From contig NZ_CP067041.1 in NCBI RefSeq assembly GCF_016599855.1, positions 6,533,501 through 6,597,500 of the forward strand: a stretch of DNA of 64,000 nucleotides. Reading direction: 5' to 3'. Under the pieces are notes generated by a model, which ran no database searches, was not told the DNA's origin, and worked only from the letters and a program-made list of their open reading frames with translations. Position 1 is the stretch's first letter, and the number at the start of each line of letters is the position of its first letter. Source of the DNA: Bradyrhizobium diazoefficiens. Lineage in GTDB: Bacteria > Pseudomonadota > Alphaproteobacteria > Rhizobiales > Xanthobacteraceae. Positions 36,960-46,419 of this stretch are shown piece by piece. Made by a program: the position numbers and the translations under genes.

Positions 36960-38774
36960 CTACAGCCTGACCGTGCCGTCCACGATCCGCGAAAAAACCT
37001 CGGAATCGAGCCCAAGATAGGCGCCGCATTTCGGATCCAGCACGAACAGCGGATCGCTTATCGCGGCAGGATCAAAACCCTCCCGAGCGAGTTCGGCCTT
37101 CTTCTGCTTGAACGTCTCGGTCGCATCGAGCTCGCGCGAGAGGCGGATGAAGACGGGACGCGCATAGACCGGCAGGCGCTGCGCAAGATGGGCTGGCAGC
37201 GCTCCAATATCGAATCCCTCGTTCACGACGATCGCGCTCATGCCGGCGCGGCCGTCGGTGCCGGGGATGCTAACGCCATAGGTGGTGGCATCGATCACGC
37301 CGGTGAAATCACGCACCGCATCGTTGACCTCGGAGGTCGCGACGTTCTCGCCTTTCCAGCGGAAGGTGTCGCCGATGCGATCGACGAAATGGAAGAAGCC
37401 CCTGTCGTCGAGCCGCATCAGATCGCCGGTGCGGAACCAGGCGTCGCCCTTGGCAAAGACGTCGCGCAGGATCTTCTTCTCGGTCTCGCCGGCGTCGGTG
37501 TAGCCCTCGAAGCGGCCACCACCCTGGTCCGCCGTGCCGATGCGGCCGACGGCTTCGCCGGCCTCGCCGCGGGCACAGGCAATGCAAAAACCCTCGTCAT
37601 TACGCAGCGGCGCGCCGCTATCAGCGTCGAGCTTCACGAGCCCCGCGGGAAAACGATGCGTAAGCAGCGGCAGGATGCGGCCGATCGCGCCCGGCTGGCC
37701 CTCGACATTGAACAGCGAGAAATTGCCTTCGGTCGCGGCATAGAATTCGAGGATGCGGGGAATGGCGAAGCGGCTCTGGAAATCCTCCCAGATATCGCCG
37801 CGCAGGCCGTTGCCGCAGACGAGCCGCAAACCGTGACGGTTTTCATACTCGGACGGCGGTGCCTTGAGCAGATAACGGCAGAGCTCGCCGATATACTGGA
37901 ATAGCGTGCAGTCGTGCCGGACGATGTCGGGCCAGAAATTCGAGGCCGAAAACTTCTCCGCGATCACCACCGAGCCGCCCGCGGCGAGCATGCTGCACGG
38001 CGCGACGATGCCGCCGACCGAGTGGAACAGCGGCAGGCAATCATAGAGCCGATCCTGCGGCGTCGCGCCGGTAAGGCCGGCGAACCAAAAGCCCCAGTTG
38101 AGGATGCGACGATGGCTGATGCTGGCGGCTTTCGGCAGGCCGGTTGTGCCGGAGGTGTAGATCAGCAGCGCACGATCATCGATGGTGACGTCGCCGCGCT
38201 CCTCCGGGGACAGCGCCTCGTCATCGAGCGCGGCGAGCACAACATCGATCGCGCGCTCGCTGGGGGCATCGCCATGGGTCCATATCTTGGCGCCGGTCTT
38301 CAGATGCGGCGTTGCGCTCTCCAGCGTGTCCGCGAGCTCATGGGCGACGATGATATGCGAGGGCTTGGCGACCTGGACGCAATGCGCGAGAGATTTCCCG
38401 ACAAGCTTGGTATTGATCAGTGCAGCCACGCCGCCGACGCGGGTGATGCCGAGCCAGGCTGCTATATAATCGATGCCGTTCGGCATGATCAGGCCGACAG
38501 TGTCGCCCTTGGCGAGGCCAACCGATCTCGCCCAGCGTGCATAGCGATTGATGCGCTTCGATAGACCGTCATAGTCGAGCTTTGTGTCGTCCACGACCAG
38601 CGCGATGCGATCGGGTTGGCGCCGCATCCAATCGTCGACGACGTCGGCGAACAGACGGCCCGGCAACGTCTCAATCCGCGCGGTCAGCTCGATCGCCTTC
38701 AACCAGATCTTCGAGGCCGAGGGTACGCGCGCGGATTTGAGTTGCTCGATGACGCCGGTGGTCATACTGTTCAT
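36960..38774 (-). CDS. Long/very-long-chain acyl-CoA synthetase (FATP/FadD6-like)
   Basis: 604 aa. AMP-binding motif LIYTSGTTGLPKAASISHRR (about 205), FATP-specific YIGELCRYLL (about 297), YAATEGNFSLFNVEG, WFRTGDLMRLDDRGFFHFVDRIGDTFRWKGENVATSEV (about 455-490) and the C-terminal Lys in TETFKQKK. Activates fatty acids with CoA, possibly membrane-associated via its N-terminus. The 144 bases before the ACP gene separate it from the cassette, so it may or may not be functionally linked. ATG 38774 has a GAAAGA site; ATG 38765 is also possible. Confidence 0.92.
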   Translation of the reverse strand: MNSMTTGVIEQLKSARVPSASKIWLKAIELTARIETLPGRLFADVVDDWMRRQPDRIALVVDDTKLDYDGLSKRINRYARWARSVGLAKGDTVGLIMPNGIDYIAAWLGITRVGGVAALINTKLVGKSLAHCVQVAKPSHIIVAHELADTLESATPHLKTGAKIWTHGDAPSERAIDVVLAALDDEALSPEERGDVTIDDRALLIYTSGTTGLPKAASISHRRILNWGFWFAGLTGATPQDRLYDCLPLFHSVGGIVAPCSMLAAGGSVVIAEKFSASNFWPDIVRHDCTLFQYIGELCRYLLKAPPSEYENRHGLRLVCGNGLRGDIWEDFQSRFAIPRILEFYAATEGNFSLFNVEGQPGAIGRILPLLTHRFPAGLVKLDADSGAPLRNDEGFCIACARGEAGEAVGRIGTADQGGGRFEGYTDAGETEKKILRDVFAKGDAWFRTGDLMRLDDRGFFHFVDRIGDTFRWKGENVATSEVNDAVRDFTGVIDATTYGVSIPGTDGRAGMSAIVVNEGFDIGALPAHLAQRLPVYARPVFIRLSRELDATETFKQKKAELAREGFDPAAISDPLFVLDPKCGAYLGLDSEVFSRIVDGTVRL

Positions 38775-39131
38775 TCTTTCGGGCCGTGTCTGCTTGGTCC
38801 CGGCAGCTTAGCCCGCGCGCCCTGCCCAGGTGTTAAGAGGCAAGGTAAAACTCCGTTAGCTCTCGATTAACTGCGATCATCCTTTACCAGGCTGGCGGGA
38901 ACGGCGTGCGGCCGGGCGTACTTCTTGCAATACCAATCCACGCGAAGTCCCCTCGCCCCGCGAGAGACGAACTGGAGGCCACAATGATCCAGGCGGCATT
39001 TCCTTCAGACCGCCGCCTGTACCGCGGCCACGCTCGCGATGCCGCGCACGTCGGGGATCAAAAAGGAGTAGCTTGCGGCCTCAGTGCGCAAGGCGGATCG
39101 ATCATCTCGGACCGGTGGTGATCGTCCGCAC

Positions 39132-39404
39132 TTAACCATTGCGCCTGTGGCGCGGGGGCGACGGCGGCACGCTGGCTCGATAATACGGATTGAGATCGCA
39201 GGTCGCGCTAAGGCCGGAGGCCGTGGCGCGGCACTGCTCCAACGACGTGAACGAGCAGTCGAACCAGTCGCCGCCACCACCGCGAGGGCCTCCCGAATAG
39301 ACGTGCATGCACACCGGGTAGCGCGGGTCGTAGCGCTGGGCGCTGGCAGGCGTCGCAACCTGCAACGTGGCGATCGCGATGATGGTCAGGAGCAGGGTAC
39401 GCAT
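39132..39404 (-). CDS. DUF3551 family small secreted protein
   Basis: 90 aa. Signal peptide about 1-22 (ending PASAQ), then RYPVCMHVYSG-type core with a glycine stretch, DCSFTSLEQCRATASGLSATCDLNPYY. Four cysteines and the SLEQC-SG-C-NP motif identify DUF3551, a family highly expanded in Bradyrhizobium. ATG 39404 has AGGA eight bases upstream. Function unknown. Confidence 0.87.
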   Translation of the reverse strand: MRTLLLTIIAIATLQVATPASAQRYDPRYPVCMHVYSGGPRGGGGDWFDCSFTSLEQCRATASGLSATCDLNPYYRASVPPSPPRHRRNG

Positions 39405-39784
39405 TGTAAATTCCTCGAATCCGCGGCAACGGCGGGCGTCGTGCCGGTCCGATATGCCATAATGCGGCGACGCTGGCGACGGTTCCGCAACATACCTCTC
39501 CCGCTTTTGACGCACGTGCGAAAGAACAGGCAAGCTGACCTCTTTAACCTGCAGAAAGCGCATATCTGCAGGAAGTCCTGTTCGACAAAGGTCGCAAGCG
39601 CTCTGCGCAGGATTCCGTTCGCAAGCCCCCTCGAAGGGGCTACTCTCGGCCTGATAACACCGGCCCCGGACCATCGAAGTTCTGGAGCCATCAACAAACA
39701 AACGGGCTGAAGGAAACGCACATCCGCGCTCGAGCTCTCTCGGGCGCGGCTCCGCTTTGCGCGAGAAGATGCGCTGACCAGTCG
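39405..39784. other. Non-coding region upstream of the RND pump gene
   Basis: 380 bases between the divergent DUF3551 and RND genes. The only clear structure is an inverted repeat CCTGCAG-N11-CTGCAGG (39548-39572), which could be a regulator site or hairpin. No reading frame with coding character. Confidence 0.5.
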
Positions 39785-42700
39785 ATGATGTCAGGCATGC
39801 AAGAGAGCATCTCGTCTCCGTTCATCCGCTATCCCATCGGCACCTCGTTGCTGATGGCCGGCATCCTGTTCGTAGGCCTCGTGGCCTATCCTCTGCTGCC
39901 GGTTGCACCGCTGCCGCAGGTCGACTTTCCCACCATCCAGGTTTCCGCGTCACTTCCCGGCGGCAGTCCCGAAACCATGGCCTCCTCCGTGGCGCAGCCG
40001 CTCGAGCGCCAGCTCGCGCAAATCCCTGGCATCGCGCAGATGACCTCGACGAGCTCGCTCGGCTCGGCATCAATCACCATCCAGTTCGACCTCAACCGCC
40101 TCATCGATGCTGCCGCCAACGACGTACAGGCCGCGATCAACGCCGCGAGCGGCCAATTGCCGAAGAACCTGCCCTCACCGCCGACCTACCGGAAGGTCAA
40201 CCCGGCAGATTCGCCCATCATGATCCTGTCGGCCACATCCGACACCCTGCCGCTGACCACCGTCAGCGACCGCACCGACGCCCAGCTCGCGCAGCAGATC
40301 AGTCAGATTCCCGGCGTCGCCCAGGTGTTCGTCGGCGGGCAACAGAAGCCTTCGGTGCGCATCCAGGTCGATCCGGCCAAGCTGGTCGCCAAGGGCCTGT
40401 CGCTGGAGGACGTGCGCAGCCAGATCGCGATCGCGACCACGGACAGCCCGAAGGGCAATATCGACGGCACGCGGCGCGCCTACACCGTCTACGCCAACGA
40501 CCAGCTGATCGAGCCCAGTCAGTGGCAGGACGTCATCGTCGCCTATCGCGGCGGCGCACCTTTGCGGATTCGCGACATCGGCGAGGCAGTGTCGGGACCG
40601 GAGGACATGAAGACCGCGGCCTGGGCCGACGGCAAGCGCGGCGTGTTCCTGGTGATTTTCAAGCAGCCCGGTGCCAACGTCATCGAGACGGTCAACCGCA
40701 TCAAGGACAAGCTGCCGCGGCTGATCGCAGCGATCCCGCCCGCGATCAAGATCAAGATCATCAGCGACCGCACCATCACCATCCGCGCCGCGGTCAACGA
40801 CGTGCAGATCACGCTCATGATCACCATCGTGCTCGTGGTGATGGTGATCTTCATCTTCCTGCGCAGCTTCTGGGCCACGATCATCCCGAGCATCACCGTG
40901 CCGCTGGCGCTGCTCGGTGCCTGCTCGCTGATGTGGGTGTTCGGCTACTCGCTGGACAACCTGTCGCTGATGGCGCTGACCATCGCGGTCGGATTCGTGG
41001 TCGACGACGCCATCGTGATGCTGGAGAACATCACGCGCTATGTCGAGCGGGGCGAGAACCCGGTCACCGCCGCCTACAAGGGGGCGGCCGAGATCGGTTT
41101 CACCATCGTCTCGATCAGCATCTCGCTGGTCGCCGTGCTGATCCCGTTATTGCTGATGGGCGGTATCATCGGCAGGCTGTTCCGCGAATTTGCGGTCACG
41201 CTGTCGATGGCGATTTTCGTCTCGCTCGTGGTGTCGCTGACCCTGACGCCGATGATGGCCTCGCGTTTCCTGCGTTCCGACCACGAGGCTCGCCATGGCC
41301 GCTTCTACCAATGGAGCGAGCGGATGTTCGAGCGCCTGCTCGGCTCTTATGAACGCGGACTTGACCTCGCGCTGCGGCACAGCCTCGTCACGCTCTGCGT
41401 TTTCTTCGCCACCGTCGCGCTGTCGGCGCTGCTGTTCATCCTGATCCCCAAGGGTTTCTTCCCGCAGCAGGACAACGGCTTCCTCACCGCGGTTTCGGAG
41501 ATGCCTCAGGACATCTCATTCGCCGAGATGAAGCGGCGGCAGGAGGAGCTCAACGCCATCGTCCAGGCCGATCCTGCCGTCGATTCGATCGCGATGTTCA
41601 TCGGCGGCGGCGGTACGGCGCTGAATTCGGGGCGCATGTATATCACGCTAAAGCCGATCGAGGAACGCAACGCCAACGCGCAACAGATCATCGCGCGGCT
41701 ACGGCCGAAGCTCGCCGAGGTCGAGGGCGCACGCCTCTACATGCAGGCCTCGCAAGACGTGCGGCTCGGCGGCCGCGCCACGCGCACCCAGTTCGAGTTC
41801 ACGCTCCAGGACGCCAATCTCTCCGAGCTGGATGCCTGGGCGCCGAAGATCCTGACGGAGATGAGAGGCCTGTCGGAGCTTCGCGACGTCGCCACCGACC
41901 AGCAGACCGAGGGCACGACGCTGCAGCTCACGATCAATCGCGACACTGCCGCGCGTTATGGAATCCAGCCGCAGCTGATCGACGACACGCTCTACGACGC
42001 CTTCGGCCAGCGCCAGGTGGCGCAATATTTCACGCAGACCAACAGCTATCACGTCGTGCTCGAGATCACGCCGGCACTCCAAGGCAAGCTCGACACACTC
42101 GACAAGCTCTACATCAAGTCGCCGCTCACCGGCGACGAAGTCCCGCTCTCGGTCATCTGCAGCTGGAACAACGAGCCGGTGCGGCCGCTTGCGATCGCGC
42201 ATCAGAGCCAGTTTCCGGCGGTGACGATCAGCTTCAACCTTGCCGAAGGCGTTGCGCTGGGTCAGGCGACCGCCGCCGTGATCCGCGCGGTCGGCGAGAT
42301 GGGTGCGCCGCCGACGCTCTCAATGAGCTTCCAGGGGACCGCGCAGGCCTTCCAGCAATCGCTGGGCACGGTACCGATGTTGATCTTCGCCGCACTCGTC
42401 GTGGTCTATTTGGTGCTGGGGGTGCTCTATGAGAGCTACATCCACCCGCTGACCATCCTGTCTACGCTGCCGTCGGCCGGCGTCGGCGCAATCGCGATCC
42501 TGATGGTCTTTGGCTTTGATTTCAGTCTGATCGCCCTGATCGGGATCATCCTCCTGATCGGCATCGTCAAGAAGAACGGCATCATGATGGTGGACTTCGC
42601 CATCGCCGCCGAGCGCGAGCAGCATCTGACGCCGGAGCAATCTATCCGCCAGGCCGCGCTGCTGCGCTTCCGGCCGATCATGATGACGACCATGGCGGCC

Positions 42701-42931
42701 CTGCTCGGCGGCGTCCCTTTGATGCTTGGAACGGGCACCGGCGCCGAAATCCGCCAGCCGCTCGGCTACGCCATGGTCGGCGGTCTCATCGTCAGCCAGG
42801 CACTGACCTTGTTCACGACGCCCGTCGTCTATCTCTACCTCGACCGCTTCTCCAACCTGCTCTCCCGCTGGATGGAGAAGAAGCCTCAGGCGGAGCTTGA
42901 GAGCGAAGAACAGAAGGATGCGGCGGAGTGA
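39785..42931 (+). CDS. RND efflux pump inner-membrane subunit (MdtB/MdtC-like)
   Basis: 1048 aa with the 12-helix RND layout: helix 1 near residues 20-38, a periplasmic loop, helices 2-6 at about 335-500, the second loop about 560-870, then helices 8-12. HAE1-family marks: GGSPETMASSVAQPLERQLAQIPGI, the proton relay aspartates in VGFVVDDAIVMLEN, and lysine in GIVKKNGIMMVD. Closest by feel to MdtB/MdtC/MuxB drug pumps, which also act on bile salts or flavonoids. There is no membrane-fusion or outer-membrane partner gene adjacent, so partners must be elsewhere. Confidence 0.93.
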   Translation: MMSGMQESISSPFIRYPIGTSLLMAGILFVGLVAYPLLPVAPLPQVDFPTIQVSASLPGGSPETMASSVAQPLERQLAQIPGIAQMTSTSSLGSASITIQFDLNRLIDAAANDVQAAINAASGQLPKNLPSPPTYRKVNPADSPIMILSATSDTLPLTTVSDRTDAQLAQQISQIPGVAQVFVGGQQKPSVRIQVDPAKLVAKGLSLEDVRSQIAIATTDSPKGNIDGTRRAYTVYANDQLIEPSQWQDVIVAYRGGAPLRIRDIGEAVSGPEDMKTAAWADGKRGVFLVIFKQPGANVIETVNRIKDKLPRLIAAIPPAIKIKIISDRTITIRAAVNDVQITLMITIVLVVMVIFIFLRSFWATIIPSITVPLALLGACSLMWVFGYSLDNLSLMALTIAVGFVVDDAIVMLENITRYVERGENPVTAAYKGAAEIGFTIVSISISLVAVLIPLLLMGGIIGRLFREFAVTLSMAIFVSLVVSLTLTPMMASRFLRSDHEARHGRFYQWSERMFERLLGSYERGLDLALRHSLVTLCVFFATVALSALLFILIPKGFFPQQDNGFLTAVSEMPQDISFAEMKRRQEELNAIVQADPAVDSIAMFIGGGGTALNSGRMYITLKPIEERNANAQQIIARLRPKLAEVEGARLYMQASQDVRLGGRATRTQFEFTLQDANLSELDAWAPKILTEMRGLSELRDVATDQQTEGTTLQLTINRDTAARYGIQPQLIDDTLYDAFGQRQVAQYFTQTNSYHVVLEITPALQGKLDTLDKLYIKSPLTGDEVPLSVICSWNNEPVRPLAIAHQSQFPAVTISFNLAEGVALGQATAAVIRAVGEMGAPPTLSMSFQGTAQAFQQSLGTVPMLIFAALVVVYLVLGVLYESYIHPLTILSTLPSAGVGAIAILMVFGFDFSLIALIGIILLIGIVKKNGIMMVDFAIAAEREQHLTPEQSIRQAALLRFRPIMMTTMAALLGGVPLMLGTGTGAEIRQPLGYAMVGGLIVSQALTLFTTPVVYLYLDRFSNLLSRWMEKKPQAELESEEQKDAAE

Positions 42932-42943
42932 GCAGGGTTCGTG

Positions 42944-44818
42944 TCAGCCGAGCCCTTGCAATACCAGCCGGTTCAGCCTTGCCGCAAACGCAGCCGGATC
43001 CTCTGGCAGCTCGCCGTCCAGGATCTGCGCCTGTTCGAGCAGGAGCAGGCTGAGGTCGTCGACCGTCTTCGAGCCGGCCTGCGCCCTGGTGATCGCTGTG
43101 ACCATCGGATGGCGCAGGTTGATCTCCAGGATCGGCTTGGTGCGCATGCCGCGGTTCTGTTGCGCCAGGATGCGCTCGAGCTCGCGGCTCGGACCCTGGC
43201 TGTCTGCAACGAGGCAGGAGGCGGAACTGGTGAGGCGGGTCGAGGCCTTGACGTCGCTGACGCGCTCGCCGAGCGCGGCCTTGATCACCGCGATGGTGGC
43301 GGCCTCGTCCGCCTCGGGCTCGTCCTTCTTCGCCTCGTCCTTCTCGTCGACGCGCGGGATCAGGTCGAGATTGAGATCGCCCTGGCTCAGCGACTTCAGC
43401 GGTTTGCCCTCGAACTCCGTCGGCATCGAGGTCCAAAACGCATCGACCGGGTCGGACAGCAGCAGCACCTCGATGCCGCGTGCGGTCGCGGCCTCCAGCC
43501 TCGGACTGGACTTCAGCCGCTCGATGCTGTCGCCGACGAGATAATAGATCTCGGTCTGGTTCGGCTTGAAATCGGCGACGATATCCTTGAGCGCGCGCTT
43601 CTCGCCCGTCGTGCTGGTGAAGCGCGACAGCGCGAGCAGCTTTTCGCGGCGCTCGAAATCCTCGTAGATGCCCTCCTTCAGCACTGCACCGAAGGCGTCC
43701 CACATCTTTGCGAAATTCTCCGCATCCTTCTCGGCGAGGCGCTCGAGCTCGTTGAGGACGCGCGTCGCCACGGCTTTCCGAATCTGCACCAGCTGCGGAT
43801 TGTTCTGGAGCATCTCGCGCGAGATGTTGAGCGGAAGATCCTCGCTGTCGACGACGCCGCGGATGAAGCGCAGATAACCCGGCAACAGATCGGCATCATC
43901 CGTGATGAAGACGCGTCGGACGTAGAGCTTCACCCGGCCCTTGCGGTTCGGCTCGAACAGGTCGAACGGCTTCGTCGACGGCGCGAACAGCAGCACGGCG
44001 TAGGAGTAGCGGCCCTCGGCGCGATAGTGCAGCGTCATCGCGGGGTCGTCAAATGCGGACGCGATCTGCTGATAGGCCTTCTTGTAGTCTTCCGCCGTCA
44101 GCTCGGATTTCGAGCGCTGCCACAGCGCGCTCGCCGAATTGATTTGGCGCGGCTCGCCCGCTTCCGGCGCGAGCTCGATGGGAAACAGGATGTTGTCGGA
44201 ATAGGCGCTGACGATGCGCTCGATCTCGTAGGTTTCGAGATATTTTTTCGCGTCGTCCTTCAAGTGCAAGACGATCTCGGTGCCCCGCGTCACGCGCGCC
44301 GCCTCCTCACCGCTGGCCCGGGCGATCTCGAACCCGGAGCCGCCGGAGGACGTCCACGTCCAGACATCGCTCTCGCCGGCGCGGAGGCTGATCACGACGA
44401 TCTTCTCGGCGACCATGAAGGCGGAATAGAAGCCGACGCCGAACTGGCCGATCAGGCCGAGGCCGTCCTTGGCCTCCTTCAGCTTCGAGACGAAAGCCTT
44501 GGTGCCGGAGCGGGCGATGGTGCCGAGATGGTCGATCAGCTCCTGCCGCTCCATGCCGATGCCGTTGTCGGCAATGACAAGCGTTCCCGCTGCCTTGTTC
44601 GGGATGATCCGGATCTTGAGCGCGTCGCCCTCGCCCAAGAGCGCCGGATTGGCGATCGCCTCATAGCGTAACTTGTCGCAGGCGTCGGAAGCATTGGAGA
44701 CGAGTTCACGCAGGAAAATATCGGTCTCCGAATAGACCGAATGCACCATCAGGTGCAGAAGCTCGGAAACCTCAGCCTGGAAAGGCTGCGTGTGCGTAGC
44801 CGTATCGGACGTCGTCAT
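42944..44818 (-). CDS. htpG: Molecular chaperone HtpG (Hsp90)
   Basis: 624 aa. N-terminal ATPase (1-230) with [19 protein letters not shown] and [11 protein letters not shown] motifs, middle domain ([10 protein letters not shown] equivalent: [34 protein letters not shown]), then a C-terminal dimer domain ending in [16 protein letters not shown]-driven folding of client proteins in the cytoplasm. ATG 44818. Ends 13 bases after the convergent RND gene stop. Confidence 0.97.
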   Translation of the reverse strand: MTTSDTATHTQPFQAEVSELLHLMVHSVYSETDIFLRELVSNASDACDKLRYEAIANPALLGEGDALKIRIIPNKAAGTLVIADNGIGMERQELIDHLGTIARSGTKAFVSKLKEAKDGLGLIGQFGVGFYSAFMVAEKIVVISLRAGESDVWTWTSSGGSGFEIARASGEEAARVTRGTEIVLHLKDDAKKYLETYEIERIVSAYSDNILFPIELAPEAGEPRQINSASALWQRSKSELTAEDYKKAYQQIASAFDDPAMTLHYRAEGRYSYAVLLFAPSTKPFDLFEPNRKGRVKLYVRRVFITDDADLLPGYLRFIRGVVDSEDLPLNISREMLQNNPQLVQIRKAVATRVLNELERLAEKDAENFAKMWDAFGAVLKEGIYEDFERREKLLALSRFTSTTGEKRALKDIVADFKPNQTEIYYLVGDSIERLKSSPRLEAATARGIEVLLLSDPVDAFWTSMPTEFEGKPLKSLSQGDLNLDLIPRVDEKDEAKKDEPEADEAATIAVIKAALGERVSDVKASTRLTSSASCLVADSQGPSRELERILAQQNRGMRTKPILEINLRHPMVTAITRAQAGSKTVDDLSLLLLEQAQILDGELPEDPAAFAARLNRLVLQGLG

Positions 44819-44891
44819 GCATTTACCCGGTCATCGGAAATGGAGAAAGTCCGGATATAACGCGATGGGATAGGGGATCAAGTGGACGCGC

Positions 44892-44920
44892 AAAATCGCC
44901 CTCTTAGGCAGAGCGATTTT
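44892..44920 (-). terminator. Hairpin with T-run after secreted protein gene
   Basis: AAAATCGC and GCGATTTT pair around a 13-base loop, 19 bases past the stop of the secreted protein gene. The AT-rich ends allow termination in either direction, serving mostly the minus-strand gene. Confidence 0.6.
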
Positions 44921-44938
44921 TATGACGCCAGGCGCGGA

Positions 44939-45388
44939 TTAGGTCAGGCAGCGGCCCGGCTGCAGCAGTTTTGCGATCTCGGTCAGGGAGCTGACCATCG
45001 GCTCGCAGGCAATCGTCGGCTTCCGGCCGGGCTTCAGCATCGTGGGGGCAGGGGCCGGCTTGGCGTTGCCGGTCTCGATGACCAGGGGGACGCGTAACAG
45101 CACCGACGTATCGGCCAAGTCGTTCAGCCGCATCGAGACGGTGCGGGTCTGAACTGCGGACGGCTTCGGATCGGCGAGCCGGTCGGACTTACCGGCGCGA
45201 TTGACGTTATGACTTGCGACGTTGCGACCTGGAATTTGGCTCCGGATTTGGCTTGGCTGGTCCGCGACCGCCTGCCAGCGGTCGGCCAGTTCGTGTCCGG
45301 AGGCCAGTTGCACGGCGCCCACTTGGACGGCGCCAAGCGTCGCGGTAATGGCGACCGCACCAAAAAATACCTTTTGAATCTGTTGCAT
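44939..45388 (-). CDS. Secreted hypothetical protein
   Basis: 149 aa. Start ATG 45388 has GAGGGACAG upstream; the N-terminus MQQIQKVFFGAVAITATLGAVQVGAVQLASG is a hydrophobic signal peptide/anchor. The mature part is basic, with a central SAVQTRTVSMRLNDLADTSVLLRVPLVIETG strand region, then KPTIACEPMVSSLTEIAKLLQPGRCLT with two cysteines likely in a disulfide. No catalytic motif. Its promoter region carries a GGAAA-N17-CGTT match to the EcfG stress promoter type and an inverted repeat, suggesting stress control. Confidence 0.7.
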   Translation of the reverse strand: MQQIQKVFFGAVAITATLGAVQVGAVQLASGHELADRWQAVADQPSQIRSQIPGRNVASHNVNRAGKSDRLADPKPSAVQTRTVSMRLNDLADTSVLLRVPLVIETGNAKPAPAPTMLKPGRKPTIACEPMVSSLTEIAKLLQPGRCLT

Positions 45389-45421
45389 GGCTGTCCCTCG
45401 CCCCATGGCAATCGTGAGAAC

Positions 45422-45447
45422 AACGCGAGGGAAGGACCGGAGTTTCC
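45422..45447 (-). promoter_or_regulatory. Possible EcfG-type promoter of secreted protein
   Basis: On the minus strand GGAAA (45447-45443), 17 bases, CGTT (45425-45422): one mismatch to the GGAAC-N16/17-CGTT consensus. It would start transcription near 45415, a sensible 27-base leader for the gene starting at 45388. Confidence 0.35.
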
Positions 45448-45452
45448 CAAAC

Positions 45453-45468
45453 GTTAAGATCACTTAAC
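45453..45468. promoter_or_regulatory. Inverted repeat upstream of secreted protein gene
   Basis: GTTAAG-ATCA-CTTAAC, exact six-base arms, lies just upstream of the possible -35 element. Position fits an activator or repressor site; regulator unknown. Confidence 0.35.
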
Positions 45469-45652
45469 CGTGTCCCAACAGGCGGGCGCGCTCAGCGAAA
45501 AATTTTGCAACCGCCGGGAACGACTCAGGCTCCCAGGAGTCGTCTCAACAGCCGGCTATTCCCCCCTGCCCCATAAGCCGGTGACGTAGGGCGCGACTGT
45601 GGTGATGCCAGTCGCGCCTTACTTTTGTCTGGGGTTCACTTTTGCTTGCAGA

Positions 45653-46267
45653 TTATTTGGCCTTCCCCGCCAGCCACTCCCGCCCCTCGCCGTAGAGCTT
45701 CTCGACCTCAGGCCCGGTCAGACCCGGCATGTCGCGCTTGACCTTGTAGCCGATCAGCTCCTGCATGTAGGCGAGGTGGCGGTAGCCTTCCGGCAAAGCG
45801 GCCAGCGCCTGCTGGTCGAGACGAAGTGTCGCGGCGGGATCGACCGGGTCGATCCGGTCCTTCTCGTAGATCGGCTGGCGGCGGACGATGCCCCATTGGC
45901 CAATACCTGATTGGCCCTGCCGCTTCTCCAGGAAATCGTAGAAGCGTCCGGTGCAGACGACGTCGCAGAGCACGTCGTGCACCAGAGCCCGCTGCGAGAT
46001 CGTCATCTTGGTTTGCGCAATAGCCCGCTCGCCTTCGAGATCGATGCTGGTGCCGCCGAGGAAGTGCAGGATGCGCACGCCCTTGGCGAACCCCTCCTGG
46101 CTGACGCGCATGAAATCCCGCGCCAGGCCCTGAAACCAGGTCGCCGACATCCAGCCCTCTTCGTGCCAGACGGTGGCAAAGCGCTCCCAGTCGCCGGCGT
46201 CGCGCCACACCGCCCAGTTCTCGACGAGATCGCGAATGGCGAGGCGGTCGATGAGCTGCTGGTCCAT
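45653..46267 (-). CDS. SnoaL-like / nuclear transport factor 2 family protein
   Basis: 204 aa. Begins MDQQLIDRLAIRDLVENWAVWRDAGDWERFATVWHEEGWM, the helix and tunnel start typical of SnoaL-like enzymes (IRDLVxxWAxWRDxGDWE), then strands ILHFLGGTSIDLEGERAIAQTKMTISQRA and VCTGRFYDFLEKRQGQ. Family members bind or isomerise small hydrophobic molecules. C-terminal extension of about 60 residues (GYRHLAYMQELIGYKVKRDMPGL). Start ATG 46267; a TTG five codons upstream is unlikely. Separated from phyR by a terminator. Confidence 0.85.
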   Translation of the reverse strand: MDQQLIDRLAIRDLVENWAVWRDAGDWERFATVWHEEGWMSATWFQGLARDFMRVSQEGFAKGVRILHFLGGTSIDLEGERAIAQTKMTISQRALVHDVLCDVVCTGRFYDFLEKRQGQSGIGQWGIVRRQPIYEKDRIDPVDPAATLRLDQQALAALPEGYRHLAYMQELIGYKVKRDMPGLTGPEVEKLYGEGREWLAGKAK

Positions 46268-46347
46268 GGGGCACGTCTCCAATTCGGGGCGATGCCCGAG
46301 GTATGAGCGGCGAATTCGATGCCCGTCAAGCGCGGCAAGCAGTCATG

Positions 46348-46379
46348 AAAAATCCGGCGTGCCTTGCAGCACGCCGGAT
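46348..46379 (-). terminator. Intrinsic terminator of phyR
   Basis: ATCCGGCGTGC and GCACGCCGGAT form an 11-pair stem with a six-base loop, followed on the minus strand by five T residues, about 40 bases past the phyR stop. Confidence 0.9.
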
Positions 46380-46419
46380 CGGATAGCAGTCTCGAAAGTT
46401 CGGCCCGCAGGCGCCTCCG

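Noticed and set aside
38906..39121. 71-codon ORF between the FATP-like gene and the DUF3551 gene
   Set aside because: No ribosome site of note and no recognisable features; could be chance.
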